Assembly: GCA_023548195.1 (NCBI GenBank)
Contig: JAJHZJ010000416.1
Span: 744,001 to 808,000 of the forward strand
Origin: Bettongia penicillata ogilbyi
Taxonomy: Eukaryota > Chordata > Mammalia > Diprotodontia > Potoroidae
Direction of reading: 5' to 3'
DNA length: 64,000 bases
Shown one piece after another: positions 21,601 through 34,800 of the stretch. The translations under genes and the position numbers were made by a program. Below the pieces are notes generated by a model. It did no database searches, had not been told where the DNA came from, and saw only the letters and a program-made list of their open reading frames with translations. How positions within the stretch are numbered: position 1 is the first letter of the stretch; each line of letters opens with the position of its first letter.

Positions 21601-24600
21601 CCATTTGATTTTCATAGTAAGTGTATGAAGTATGCAAGGTGGCTATTATTTTCATTTTACTGATGAGGAAATTGGCTTTGAGAGAACCAAAATAGTCACC
21701 AAGAATATATTAAGTACATACTTTGTCAGGCGGCTAGGTGGCGCAGTAGATAAGAATGTTGGCCCAGGAGTCAGAAGGACCCAAGTTCAAATTGGTCTCA
21801 GAAATTTACTAGCTTTCCCTGAGCAAGTCATGTTACTGTGTTTGCCTTAGTTTCCTCATCTGTAAAATGATCTGGAGAAGAAAATGGCAAATCACGAAAA
21901 CCCCAAATGGGGTCATGAAGAGTCAGTCATGACTGAATAACAACTGTATCAGGTATTGTGTTGCCCTTACCTTGGGAGTTTGGATTCTATCAATTTAAGT
22001 GTCTACTTGGTCACTAAGTGGCAGTGCTCCATTGTTCTTCATTCAGGTTTTCTCTAGGACCTTTCCCTTGGAAAGGAGGTATGTTGTATTTAAAAGTGTT
22101 ATAAAATGCCCTAGGAGTGAAATGTAGACCCTTTGGAGATTGCTAGCATTTTTTTTTTCCTGCTCTGTTACTATCTTTCATCTAAGGAGTGAGTTCTTGG
22201 TTCTCTTGCCACAGTAGTTATATCAAGTCTTCGGTCAATATTGAAGACCCTTGTGTTGTGATGAGAGAGAAGACTGACTTAGTAATGGTATCAGATCAGA
22301 GTCCCATATTTTTTTCCCTTATGTCAAATATTTCTCAAGCAGTTTAAAGAATAACAATTAAATTAATTGGTGAGTAGTTAAAAGTGAAAGGGCAGTAGAT
22401 AGTGCACCAGGCCTGGAGTCAGGAGGGCCTGAGTTCAAATTTGGGCCCAGACACTTAATAGTTTTGTGACTCTGGGCAAATCTCTTAACCCTGTTTGCCT
22501 CAGTTTCCTTATATAGAAAAGAAAATGGCAAACCATTTTTGGCAAAAAATGCCAAGAAAACCCCAAAAGGGGTCACGAGGAGAGTTGGACAGGATGGAAG
22601 GACAGACTCCACAAGAAGAAATTAAAATAAATGAGATTTCCAATTTAAAAAAATTACAAAATTTTTAAAAACTTATGCCAGAATCAAAAACTTTTAGGAA
22701 GTCATAAATTCTGTTGGAGGAAGTACAATGTTAAGAATCAGTGACTTACAGTTTTAATGTTGATTTTCCAAACACTGTAGCTTTGAATAAGTTTCCTAAC
22801 AACTGTGTTACAGCAAATTAGGCTTTCTCAGGAGTGCCAACTTTACTACACACGGTATATCTGGGATACACATGCTCAATGTATGTTGCACAATTTTTCC
22901 TAGTTCTCCCTCTCCATTATTCTAACCACATATTCTTTTAGAACACCTCTAGTCACATTGTGAATGTGATCTGTGTATCTAACCTGAAATCACTCTGCCA
23001 ATTAGGTATCTATTACCTGTTTTCTTCCCATTTTGAAATAAGGCTGATTTTTTCGAAGGTCTGACATTATCTCCAACATGCCTTCCACACCCATTTGTAT
23101 TAACTGACATGCACAATAACCTTAACCAGATCAAATCTTTTTTAGAAATTTCTAGTCATATCATGAAATGAATGAAATTAGGGAACAGTAATTTGTCTTA
23201 TTTGTAAAATGGAGATGATGCCTTACTTTTAGCTTTGTTGACTAGTTTAATGATTGGTAAGTGTTCTTTAAAATATAAAAACACTAACTACATTTAATTC
23301 TTATGACTGCGTTTGTCATGTAATTTTTTTTAATCTAGTGGATGTTTCTTCAGTTAGTGCCTTCTTGGAATGGATCATTAAAACAACTTTTACCTGAAGC
23401 AGAGACCTGGTTTTCCAAGCGTAGGAAAGGTACACTTATCCTATTTTGTGTGAATTTATTTTTTTTCATGCATATCCGGCTGAAGATAAAAGCACATTCA
23501 TTGTTAGAACAAGATAATATCTTTTTCCTTTTATTGCTTAACCATCTTTACTTTTCCCCAAAATAAATTGTACCTAGCAGAGGTGTGATGATAGGAGGAA
23601 TATACAAGGATTAGCTTGCTTTGAGCAGAAACAGTATGAAAGTTCAAATTTACAGAAATATTAATCATTTTTATAGAAGGATTGACTCTAGGATTATTTT
23701 ACAGAGCAAGTAGTACTTTTAATGCAATTTACACACTGATTTTTAAAAATCTTATAAAGCAAGGTGTATTGATAGAGGATTTGTTTCTTCAAATATGAAT
23801 GAATCAAGCAAGCATTTATTAAAGCAAAGCAATGTGCTAAGTTCTAGGAATACACACTGAGAAGTAAGAGTCCCTGCCTTCATCATGGGTGAGAAACAAT
23901 GTAAGGAGGATTTCAGCTTGAAAAAGGTTTCATGGTCTTTACTGTTGCAACAGTAAAGCAAATGTTAATGCTTCTTCTTTAGTGTCTTTATTTGATGTTA
24001 CTGTTCCCAGTGAGTGATATTTTGTATTTTGTACAATTGACATTTTGGCTGTTTCTAAATTGTTAAATGTAGCAGTGAAGTCAACAATCTATCAAATTTA
24101 AGGCCAATTTTATACATATTGAACTTGGCTGTCACAGTTGCAAACATAAACACTTTTACCTCAGGGTAAAATTAATGTTTTGGAATCTTAAAATTCTTAA
24201 AAAATAAAGAATAAAAATCTTGCAAAACTATAAGAACCTATTTTTGGTGATAGGAAAAGTGGCAGCCTTGATGGAATTGCCATTTACCTTATGAAAGAAG
24301 ATTCCTAATCTGGGATCTATGATACTTAAAAAATATTATTTTAGAAGAGGTCCATAAACTTCTAATAGGAGGTCCATGACACACAAAAATGGTGAAGAAA
24401 TCACTCCTAGTCTAGAACATTGAAATATCAAGATCATTTTTATGAGATTAGCCAACTAGGTGAAATACTGGAATTTAAGGAGTTAAGATGGGAAAGTAGG
24501 AGGAAGGTGTTTCCCCAGCCCTTAGCACCTTTTCTCATTCAGATCTCACAATGTGGTTTGTTCTGCATCTCTCTAATCCATTTATGTATTTTTATGTTTT

Positions 24601-25761
24601 ATAGTTAACTCTTGATTTGTCTTGTCTGCCTACTAGACTGTAAGCTTATAGACTCTTAGTAAATGCTGGTTCAATTAAATATGGTCCAAGAGGATGGTGA
24701 ACCCTACCTTTTCTAAGCTTTGTATTTCTCCCAATGCCCAGTACAATGATTTGCATGCAGCAGAGGGTAAATATATATTGAATTAAATTGTATATCACTA
24801 GAATTTTTTTCTTATACATGTTACATGATAAATCTGAGGCTATTGAAAGTTTTCTTTTATTAACTTTACTTTTTCTTTTTTTATGTAGAATTTATTTTTT
24901 AGTTCTCAACATTCACTTCCAAAAGAATTGGAATTCAAAATTTTCTCCCCATCTCTCCCCCTTCCCCACCCCAGGACAGCATGCATCCCATCCACCCCTT
25001 CCTCCAATCTGTCCTCCTTTCTATTACCCACCCTTCTTCCATCCCCCTTCCCCTCTATTTTCCTATAGGGCAAAATAGATTTCTATGCTCCATTGCTTGT
25101 ATATCTTAATTTCCAGTTGCATGCTAAAACAATTTTTAACATTCATTATTAAAGCTTTGAGTTCCATATTCTCTCCCTTCTTCCCCACCCACCCTCACTG
25201 AGAAAACAAGCAGTTCAATATAGATCGTACGTGTGTAACAATGCAAAGCACTTCTGTAATAGTTACGTTGTAAAAGACTAACCATATTTCCCTCTGTCCT
25301 ATCCTGCCCTCATTTTATTCCATTCTCTCCCTTAACCTGTCCTCCCACAATAGTGTTTGCTTCTGATTATCCCTTTCCCCAATTTGCTGTCCCTTCTATT
25401 ATCTTCCCTCTCCTGTCCCCTTCCCCCTTGCCTTGCTGCAGGATAAAATAGATTTCCATATCCAATTGAGTGTATATTATTCCTCCTTAAGCTAAATCCC
25501 ATGAGAGTAAGGCTCACTTATCTCCTTTCATTTCCCCGTCTTCCCCTCCATTGTAAAAGCTCTTCCCTCTTTTATGTGAGATGATTTACTACATTCTACC
25601 TCTTCCTTTCTCTTCCTCATAGTACATTCCATTCAACAGTAAATTTTATTTTTTTAGATATTCTTCCTTCGTATTCAGCTCACCCTGTACCCTCTGTCTG
25701 TATATGTGTGTGTGTATAAACACACACATATACATACGTACACCCATGTACAAAATATACC

Positions 25762-25809
<48 letters not shown>

Positions 25810-28800
25810 CATACATACATACATACATACCCATACACACCATTTATTCCCTCTAACTACCTTAATACTGAAAAAGGTCTCATGAGTTATGTGGTTCCAT
25901 GTCGGAGTGTAAATAGTTCAACTTTAATGAGTTCCTTAAGGCTTCTCTTCTCTGTTTACCTTTTCATGTTGCTCTTGATCCTTGTATTTGAAAGTCAGAT
26001 TTTCTATTCAGCTCTGGTCTTTTCAAGGAATGCTTTGGAAGTCCTCTCTTTCATTGAAATTCTATTTTTCCTCATGAAGTATTATACTCAGTTTTGCTGG
26101 GTAGAGGATTCTTGGTTTTAATCCTATCTCCTCCTTTGACTTCTGGAATATCATATTCCAAGACCTTTGATCCCTTAGTGTAGAAGCTGCTAAATCCTTT
26201 GTTATCCTGATTGTATTTTCACAATGCTTGAATTGTTTCTTTCTGGCTGCTTATAATATTTTCTCCCTGATCTGGGAACTCTGGAATCTGGCTACAATAT
26301 TCCTAGGAGTTTTCATTTTGGTATCTCTTTCAGGAGGTGAACGGTGAGTTCTTTCCATTTCTGTTTTGCCCTCTGATTCTAGAATGTCAGGGCAGTTTTC
26401 CTTGATAATTTCTTGGAAGATGATGTCTAGGCTCTTTTTTTGATCATGGTTTTCAGGTAGACCAATAATTTTTAAATTATCTCTCCTGGATCTATTTTCC
26501 AGGTCAATTGTTTTTCCAATGAGATATTTCACATTGTCTTCTATTTTTTCATTCTTTTGGTTTTGTTTTATAATTTCTTAGTTTCCTTCAGGGAGCTTTT
26601 GAACCTCCTTTTTCATTTGGCCAATTCTGTTTTTTAAAGCATTCTTCTCCTCATTAGCCTTTTGGACCTCTTTTGCCATTTGGGTTAGGGTATTTTTAAA
26701 GGTGTTATTTTCTTCAACATTTCTTTGAGTCTCCTTTAGCAAGCTGTTGATTCACTTTTTGTGATTTTCTTGCATCACTCTCATTTCTCTTCCCAGTTTT
26801 TCCTCCACCTCTCTTACTTGATTTTCAAAATCCTTTTTGAGCTCTTCCTTGAACTGAGACCATTGCAATTTTTTTTGGAGGTTTTAGATGTAGAAGCCTT
26901 GACTTTGATATCTTCCTCTCATGGTATGCTTCATCTGAAAGCATGAAAGAAAATACTTTTTCACCAAGAAAGTAACCTATAGTCTTATTTTTTTCCCCCT
27001 TTTTGGACATTTTCCCAGTTAGTTGACTTTTGAATCCTTTATCAAGTGAAGGGTTTACTACCCTAGACTTCAGAGGTTTTGTGCAGCTGTTCTCTGAGAT
27101 ATTGCTAGGGGCCTGTAAGTTCTCAGTTCCTCCATGGTGGTACAATCAAGGGAGAGGAGTTTACTCCTCTCCTGGTCTACACTCTGGTCTGTGAGCCACC
27201 ACAAGCACTCTTTTCTGCCCTGGAACTGCAAGTAGAGTTTCCTCTCCACACCCACCACTAGCTCTTCAGTGCCAGTGCTCTTCCTCACCCCAGGACGGCC
27301 ACTCAGGGCTGAGATCCAGATCAGCCACTCGATTCCCCTAGGGTCATTAGGTTGAGGACTCCAAAAGTGGATGCTGCTGCCACAGTCCCAGTGGCTGCTG
27401 CTGCCCTGGGGCTGTGACCAGACTACACTCCCCTCTCACCCAGGTGAAAGAGCTTTCTTAGTGACCTTTGAAGCTGTCTTTGGCTTTTGTGGATTGAGAA
27501 ATCTGGGAACTGCAGCTGCTACCCATGCTTCCATGCCCTGAAGCTTGCTGCAGTCCTGTCTGTGCTCATAGCCTAGACCGGGGTGTGTTCCTCTCCAAGC
27601 CTGGTGCAATAGACCTTTCCTGTTGGCCTTACAGGCTGTATTGGACTGGAAATATGTTTCACTCTATCATTTTTGTGGCTTCTGCTGCTTTAGAATAGAG
27701 TCATTTTTTACAGGTATATTATGGGTTATGGGGGGAGAGCTAGAGCAGGTTTGCCATCTTGGCTCCGCCCTGCCTTTCTTTAATAACTTTTTATTTCCTG
27801 TTCTTATTAGGGTAGAACTGCCATCATTAGATTTTTCCTAAAACATTTGAATGCATTTGGTTTGAAGTTGAAACACTGACTTTGACCCAATCATATGGAA
27901 ATAGAGCCAGGCCATCAGTTTTTCAGTCAGGTCCAACTCTCCTCCTTCAGAAGACCAGTCCACAGACTCTGAGGGACTCTTTTCCAAATTAACTTTTTTT
28001 ACATTCATTTTTTTAAAAATTTGAGTTCTGAATTCTGTCCCCTCCCCCCTCCAGTTCTTCCCCCACCTATTGAGAATGCAAGCAATAGGATATCAATTAT
28101 ATGTGTGAACTTGTGCAGAACAGGTTTCTATAATAACCATGTTGCAAAAAAAACCCCAAAAAGGCAAGAAAAATAAAATGAAAAAAATACACTTCAGTCT
28201 GCACTCAGACTTCATCATTTCTCTCATTGAAGTTGAATAACATTTTTCATCTAAGCCTCTTTAGAAGTATGGTTGGTTTCTGATTCCCTGGGGGTTTCTA
28301 TTTGATCTTGCTGGTCAAAACCAAGGAATTATTTATTCCCTTCCTTTCGTGCAAATAGGCCCAAGCCCAGTAAAGCTCTAGAACTGATTTGTCTTCTAGG
28401 ATCTCTTCAATAATTTTACTTTGTGATGCAGTAGGGTCTTTGAAAGCTCTAGAACAGGGATGGGGAAACCTGAGGCCTTCTGGTCACATATGACCTTCTG
28501 GCCTTTTGACTAAGTCTAAGTTTTATAGAACAAATCCTTTTTATTAAGGGGATTTCTTCTGTGAAGTTTGGATTCCATCAGAGGGCCACACTTGAGAATC
28601 TAGAGGACCACATGTACTCTTAAGGCTGTAAGTTCCCCACTCCTGCTCTATAACATATAACTTTTGTACTTATGCAATATATCATTTGTTTCAAAAAAAC
28701 ATGATTTCTTCAGCTTTGGTAGTACCTGCAACTATGTAGATCATGTCCTTCCCCCTCATCATAATTGAGTTGCTCTGGCCTTAAGTTGAATCACCTGGCA

Positions 28801-31800
28801 ACCTTCTGATGATGAGCAGTCTAAATTTAGCTTGATCTTTAGATACAGAGTTATTTCCTGCACCTATACTCATGCTTTATATTTCAGTAGGACATGCCAG
28901 AGTTTGTGCCCCATTGGAATGATCAGACCCCAAGGTCATTTCTGTGTTGTGATGACACATTAGAGCAGCTTCTAGAGCTGCTATATATCTGTACGTAGTC
29001 CTTCGTATATCCTAGTGGGATATACACTGCTTCTTAGAAAACCAAGTTAATATTTGGGAGAAAGCAGAACAATATTTATTTTCTACTTTGTGCAGATTTT
29101 GAAGATATTGCCTTCCTTGAAATTGATCAGGGAAAAGCTTTTATACCAGTATTCAGACACTTGAGGTTGCAGTATATCATCAGTGATTTAGCTTCTGCAA
29201 GAATCATTGAACGAGATGCTGTCATACCTTCAGGTAAGAGAATACAAAAGAGTTATTTTAACAGCAACACTGAGTTCATTATTGGTGCTAATTTATAGAG
29301 TACCTTAAATTTCAAGTTGATTGTCCTAAAAAGTTAAGTTTCATGAAAAAACCTTTTTTCTTTCTTTTTGAGCATTGTAGAGCTTCACATGAATATACGT
29401 ATATAATGTCTTTGAAAATTAGAGTTTTAAATATTTTGAAATTATTTTTTGATTACTTTTCTAAGTCATATCTTTTGATCTAAAAATTCCATCCCATATT
29501 GTCATATACGTATGAAGTACATAATAATATTTCTTTTTTCAGGTTTCTTTTGTAAACTTATAGTCTAAAGTGCTCAAATTTGGGGGCAGCTAAGTGGTGC
29601 AGTGAATAGAGTACTGGCCTTAGAGTCATGAGGACCTGAGTTCAAATCCAGCCTCAGACCCTGGACGCTGACTAGCTGTGTGACTTTGGGCGAGCCACAT
29701 AAACCCCATTGCGTTGCCTTCCCCTCCTCCAAAAAGAAAAACAAAATGATCAAATTTATATAAAAATTGCAAAGTATTTGAAATTATAGGTCAAAAATAT
29801 CTAATTTTGGCACTCCATATTTTTTTTGAAGACCCATTTATCTATGTCTAAGACATAAATAGTCTCCTGGAATGATATTTGTAGAAGTATAGCATGGAAA
29901 AAATAATTTTAACTAAACCTTCTGATGTATTTGAAAAGAATCCTGTTTAAAAGATTTCTTTCAAAAATCTTTTGGAAAAAATGTTAAAAGTTTGAAGACA
30001 TCTTCACAGAATAGAGTGGTGCCTGTATTATTCTAAAATTTTGCTTTTGTTTATGAGTAAGTTCTCAAAAAAACTGAGAAGAAATTATTCACTTTGGTTC
30101 ATTGGTTGTACAGTTGTTAGGGAGAATACAGTGCTCTGTCCAGATAGTTGGCCACACTTCTATTGGGAGATGATTAACAGATGCTAATTATGTGTCCTTC
30201 CTGATTACTTTGTTTTGAGGAACCTTTGAGAGATACTACTTTATGATTCATAGTTTGAAAGTCACAGTTATAATATATTCTTAAGTGTAAGTTATGCTGT
30301 TTTATGCATGATATATTTTAGAAAATGGCAAATGTTTATATCTTGAATCAGTTTGATTTTTTTTTTTTGGTATAATAAAGGAGACAGTGTTGATTGATAG
30401 GCCGATAACTGGGTTGGGAGTCAGAAACACCTGGGTTCAAGTCCTATTTATGACATATACTGAATCTGTGACATTGGGCAAGTCACTTAAAGCTCTCCCT
30501 ACCCCAGACAACTCTCTGAGACTATATGTTATAAAATAGATGCCAATCCACATTAGTCCCTGGACTTTCCACATACAGAAAGATAAAGTGGTATGGATAA
30601 AAGGATAAAGATGGTCCAAAAGTTGAATGCCTTAGCATATGAGCTTAGAGCACCCAATACAATGGGGTCTCCTCACAAATGAAGAGAGATGGATGTAAAT
30701 TATTTCTTGCTCCCTATGTCATCCTCCCCACCCCCACAAATCAACAAAGACCTACTTCACATTCTTAACACACAGTAGAGGGTTTCACTAGCATGAGCCA
30801 GAAAAAAAAGTTTTTGGTTACTCACCTAACATTTGTCAAAATAATTTCTTTAATACTTAGTGTTACTAGCCCATTAGGGGGTATATGTACCAACCAATTT
30901 TGGGGTTTAAGCTTTTCCTTTTTGCTATTGCTGCCACTTCTTAACCTATCTTCCCTCACCTCTATACCTGCTATTCAACCTATATTTATTTTTAAATATT
31001 CTACAGTATACATTGTTGAATTCTTTAGTATGTGTAAAATGTTGTAGACTTCATTATAACAATTCATTATTATGTGGTTTTAGATATTTAGATATTAGGT
31101 TTCTCAAAGCACATTAATTTTATGTAAGAGAAACCTGAAACTACAGTTAAGGTGGATTTTAGTTCCACCTTTAGCACTGTAACACTATAAGGAAATTCTT
31201 CTATATGGTTATCTGTGTTTATGTACCTAATTATAGATGTAGCAGTGACTTTTAATTGCTGCTCATTGTTATGGAATATACTGTCATTTTTTGTACATAA
31301 TATACAATAGTCACAGTGTGGCATATTGTACATTATTTTTTTATGTAAACCAAATGATGAATAAATTTTATACCGTTTACCATATCTGGAGTTATCATTT
31401 ATTTTCTAGTCCCTGACCATCTAGTTGATGGAATAATGTAGAATTACTGTGAGTTTAAGTGTGATTATACATGTTAGTTAAAGGAATTTTTTTGAAGGAA
31501 AGAAGCCATAAGTATTTAAACATAATATGAATCATTTACTCAGTAAAAATTTATATCTGTCAGGTTAAATACATTATTTAGACTTGGACTTTAAGTATTA
31601 AAGCATACTTGAAATTATTATCCAAACTACATATGAATAATCTGTTTTAATAATAATAGAATTGAATCATTTATTAAAACATTCCACTAAAAACATTATA
31701 TAAAGTTAAGATAGATCTCTTTGAGGGCTTAATGTCATATGGAATATCTATAAAACCTTTTTGTTCACTCTGGATTATCTATTAGTGTAGTTATTTAAAA

Positions 31801-34800
31801 TCCATATTAAGATCCTGATGCTAGGTGCTAAGTACAGTAGAAAGTTATATGCTTAGTTCAGCAACATTTGATCTAACAGATTAAAGTTTAATGGTAAGAC
31901 CTTTTGAAGAGAAACAAGATTTGTTCTGTGTAGAAATATTGACCCTCTTGTTTTGAGCTAGAGATAAACATTGCCTACTGGTTAAAGAATAAAATTTTGA
32001 GTTGTTTATTTTTTTTTTTTTTACAAGTTAGTAAATCTGTCGAAATACATTATTTTTTCAAATAATATTTATGGAGGTTTCACTTATACTTAATGGGAAA
32101 TAGATAATTCTATAGAATTTTAACAATGTAGTTTAAAAATTCTATCTCAAGATATCTTAACTCTGAAAAATCTTTATTTTCTGCCACCTTACATATGCTT
32201 AGTGGATGATCTTTAACAGTTGCTGTGGTTAAGAAATTCAAGACCCTATAGGCAATCTGGTGATGACCCTCTCTGAATTAGGTAGACCAGACCTTTGTAC
32301 AACCAATAGAGTCCAATCAGTGATGGGCCCATATTTAAAATGTTTTTAGCTTGTTACAACCTAGAAGAGCTTGCTACATTCCATTATCCAAACCTTTTGA
32401 GAAAATAGGGTTATTTTCATGCCACATTAAGGCATCAGAGGAATACTTGAGTAGAGATGGATGATTCTGTAGAGAGTCTGATCATCAATTCAGAGACAGG
32501 GTAATCACCTTGATGCATCTGGCATTCCTGAAGTTATATGCAATTAAGATATTTTTTCTCAAGTTACAGAAATAATATTTTCCTTTTTTGGACTGATATT
32601 TTAAAAGAAGTCATTTTACCATCAGAAAGCAGAAAATTGTTTTCTGACAACGAATAAAAAATTAATCAGGAGGCAAAGGCCAAATAATATATTTTGTTTT
32701 AAACTAAAAATTCAGACATGCAGAGGGTTTTTGCTTATTCAAATAATTTTGTGCTCATATTGTTAAAGGAAAGTATCCAAAACATAAGTCTGATTTAGTT
32801 AAAATAGCTTGAGGTGTTTTTTTTTTGGTTTTTTTTTATGCTTTCAATTTACCTAATAGAGTATGACAAAATTATCACCCAGGTATTCATGAATAACCTT
32901 GCTGAATTGGAACTGGTTCATTTTAGCAAGTGGCTACTCACATGTCTTCATCTTGATATATAGTAAATAAAGAAATCAATTCATTATTCATGTAATTTTG
33001 TTTACTTTTAGAATTTACATATCTTCCAAAATGAGGTCCAGCCTGCCTTTGAGGTATGAAGAATTAAGGCTGAATCAAACAGTAAAAAGTATGCATTTTG
33101 TTGAAAAAATGATTGTCAGTTCTTTCTGAGTCATAATTTAAATAAAACATTGAAACAAAATCATAACTTCTTTATTCTCCACTTTTTGTCTCATCAATGT
33201 GAATAGCTTACTATGGAGGGACTTTTCTCCCATTGCAGGTGAAAGGCTTCTCTGAAACCTAGTGGAGAATTACACATAGAACTTTTACTCATTTCAGATG
33301 ATTTACTGTTTTGGATGTAATGAATTTGAAAAATGCAAACCCACTGAACGATTGATTATTTTGCTTTAGTTTTCTCATGTTTTTTAAAAGTATATAAATC
33401 CTCTACACTTTTCCTTTTCTGTTTTTATCTTCCAATTTTAGAATGGTTGGCCTCTGTTTACAAACAGCAGTGGTTTGCCATGCTCAGGGCAGAACAAGAT
33501 AGTGATACGGGGTAGGTATAAGCTATTAATTAGACTTTTTTTAATCCACTCTTTCTTTGCTGTTTAAATTGTAATTTACAGTGATTACCCTAAAGAGTCT
33601 AGACTAAGAGACTGAAATACATAATAAAACTAAAGCCACAATAGTAAGTTTCTGAATGTGACAGTAATTTGAATGATTTTATTTTATTGTTTTATGTTCC
33701 TAATGCATAATTTTCAAATTTGCTGGGAGATTAAACTAATGCTTCCCTTCCTTAAGTAGATCTAGATTAATAGAATCAAAACTTGGGAGGTGTTTAGTGA
33801 TCGAATAAGATTATAGTGCTTAGTATACTGCTTGGCACATAGCAGATGATATATAAATGCCAGTCATAATAATGATTATTACTGTATTCTAAATGATCTA
33901 GATTTTAAAAGGACTGCTCTCATTCACTTGAGAGTAAAATTGTGTTTTTGTTTTCTTTTGCATTTCATCAATGCAAGATAGTATTGTTAGTAATATCTTC
34001 TATGTTTGGAGTTTTTTGCATTCTCTGATTTATAAAAGTCCTAGTAGGTGCAAAATAGACATGGAGGCAATGAGAAATGCAACGTAAAATTTAAACCTGT
34101 TTATTTAACACAGATGTGAAATCAACTAATTAAATCATAGCATCCCTGCCATTCTTATGTAGCCACCAGTGGGAAAATTCATTCTTTAAATCTAGTGCAT
34201 ATGTTTCTCTGTTCTTTTACCTCAGTATTCACAGTGAACTATTTTCTGTCATCAAAATCATTTGTTATATATGTTTCTAGACCTCAGGAAATCAATAAAG
34301 AGGAACTTGAAGGAAATAGCATGAGGTGTGGTAGAAAACTTGCCAAGGATGGTGAAGTAAGTATGAGTTGTGGTTTGCTTACATTCTTATTCCAATTATT
34401 TAATAGTAAAATAGGAAGTATGATTTTTCTTCTGCTTTATGTAGGCCCTGCTGTGCTTGGAGATGGAGCAGCTATTGCCCTCTATGTTTGATGATACTTA
34501 TACAATTTTAAAATGAATAATTGTGAACATGTGTACCATAATTCAAGCTTTCCACTTCTGTATTTGAGATCTCAAATCATTAGAACATACTTTAAGAATC
34601 TGTCTTTCATGGACTTGTGGGTATTTTCCTTCTCTTAGTGACTGGTCTTTGAAAGTTTCTATGTCTGAGTCTGTGGTAGTGAGATTTAGCAAAGAGTGGG
34701 CCTTGGCAATAGATACAGACCATCACTGAGTCTATTACTAGAAATGTGTCAGTCTTGATAGGACTTTATCATCCATGTTGAGAAGAGACAGCAAAGTTTA

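Larger units (their letters stand above)
20639..23338 (+). other. GMCL1 intron 7
   Basis: 2.7-kb GT-AG intron. It holds SINE tails (20,690-20,805; 20,940-21,050), an L1-type 3' fragment (21,270-21,560), a MIR-like piece (21,560-21,690) and two tRNA-headed SINEs (21,726-21,945; 22,385-22,610). The last 700 bases show nothing recognisable. Confidence 0.8.
24868..27773 (-). mobile_element. Half-L1 (HAL1-type) retrotransposon, near full length
   Basis: The sense strand is minus. At 27,773 downward it begins with a L1-like 5' end (ggcggagccaagatggc). Then come a 5' UTR, a degraded ORF1 (about 26,990-26,040), a purine-rich 3' UTR, a signal-like aataaa and an A-rich tail near 24,868-24,900. No endonuclease or reverse transcriptase (ORF2) is present and there is no room for one, which is the definition of a half-L1. 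Matching flanks at 24,851-24,867 (tttcttttattaacttt) and 27,774-27,790 (tttctttaataactttt) look like an aged target-site duplication. The element carries several stops and cannot make ORF1p. Confidence 0.8.
23430..29095 (+). other. GMCL1 intron 8 (longest)
   Basis: 5.7-kb GT-AG intron. It holds an L2/MIR-type 'aagcatttattaaa' piece (23,790-23,900), a near-complete half-L1 (24,868-27,773), another L1-type 3' fragment (27,975-28,260) and a hAT element (28,455-28,645). No other gene is seen. Confidence 0.85.
29234..33441 (+). other. GMCL1 intron 9
   Basis: 4.2-kb AT-rich GT-AG intron. A tRNA-headed SINE (29,582-29,750) and a diverged SINE (30,380-30,520) are recognisable. From 30,620 to 33,440 I recognise no repeat family and no gene; this repeat-poor stretch is unusual for the window. 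Confidence 0.8.

Noticed and set aside
24788..25078. Pro-rich 96-codon plus-strand ORF
   Set aside because: It is the antisense of the purine-rich 3' UTR of the half-L1.
34195..34491. Independent 98-codon gene
   Set aside because: It is GMCL1 exon 11 with intron read-through on both sides; GT-AG sites delimit the true exon.
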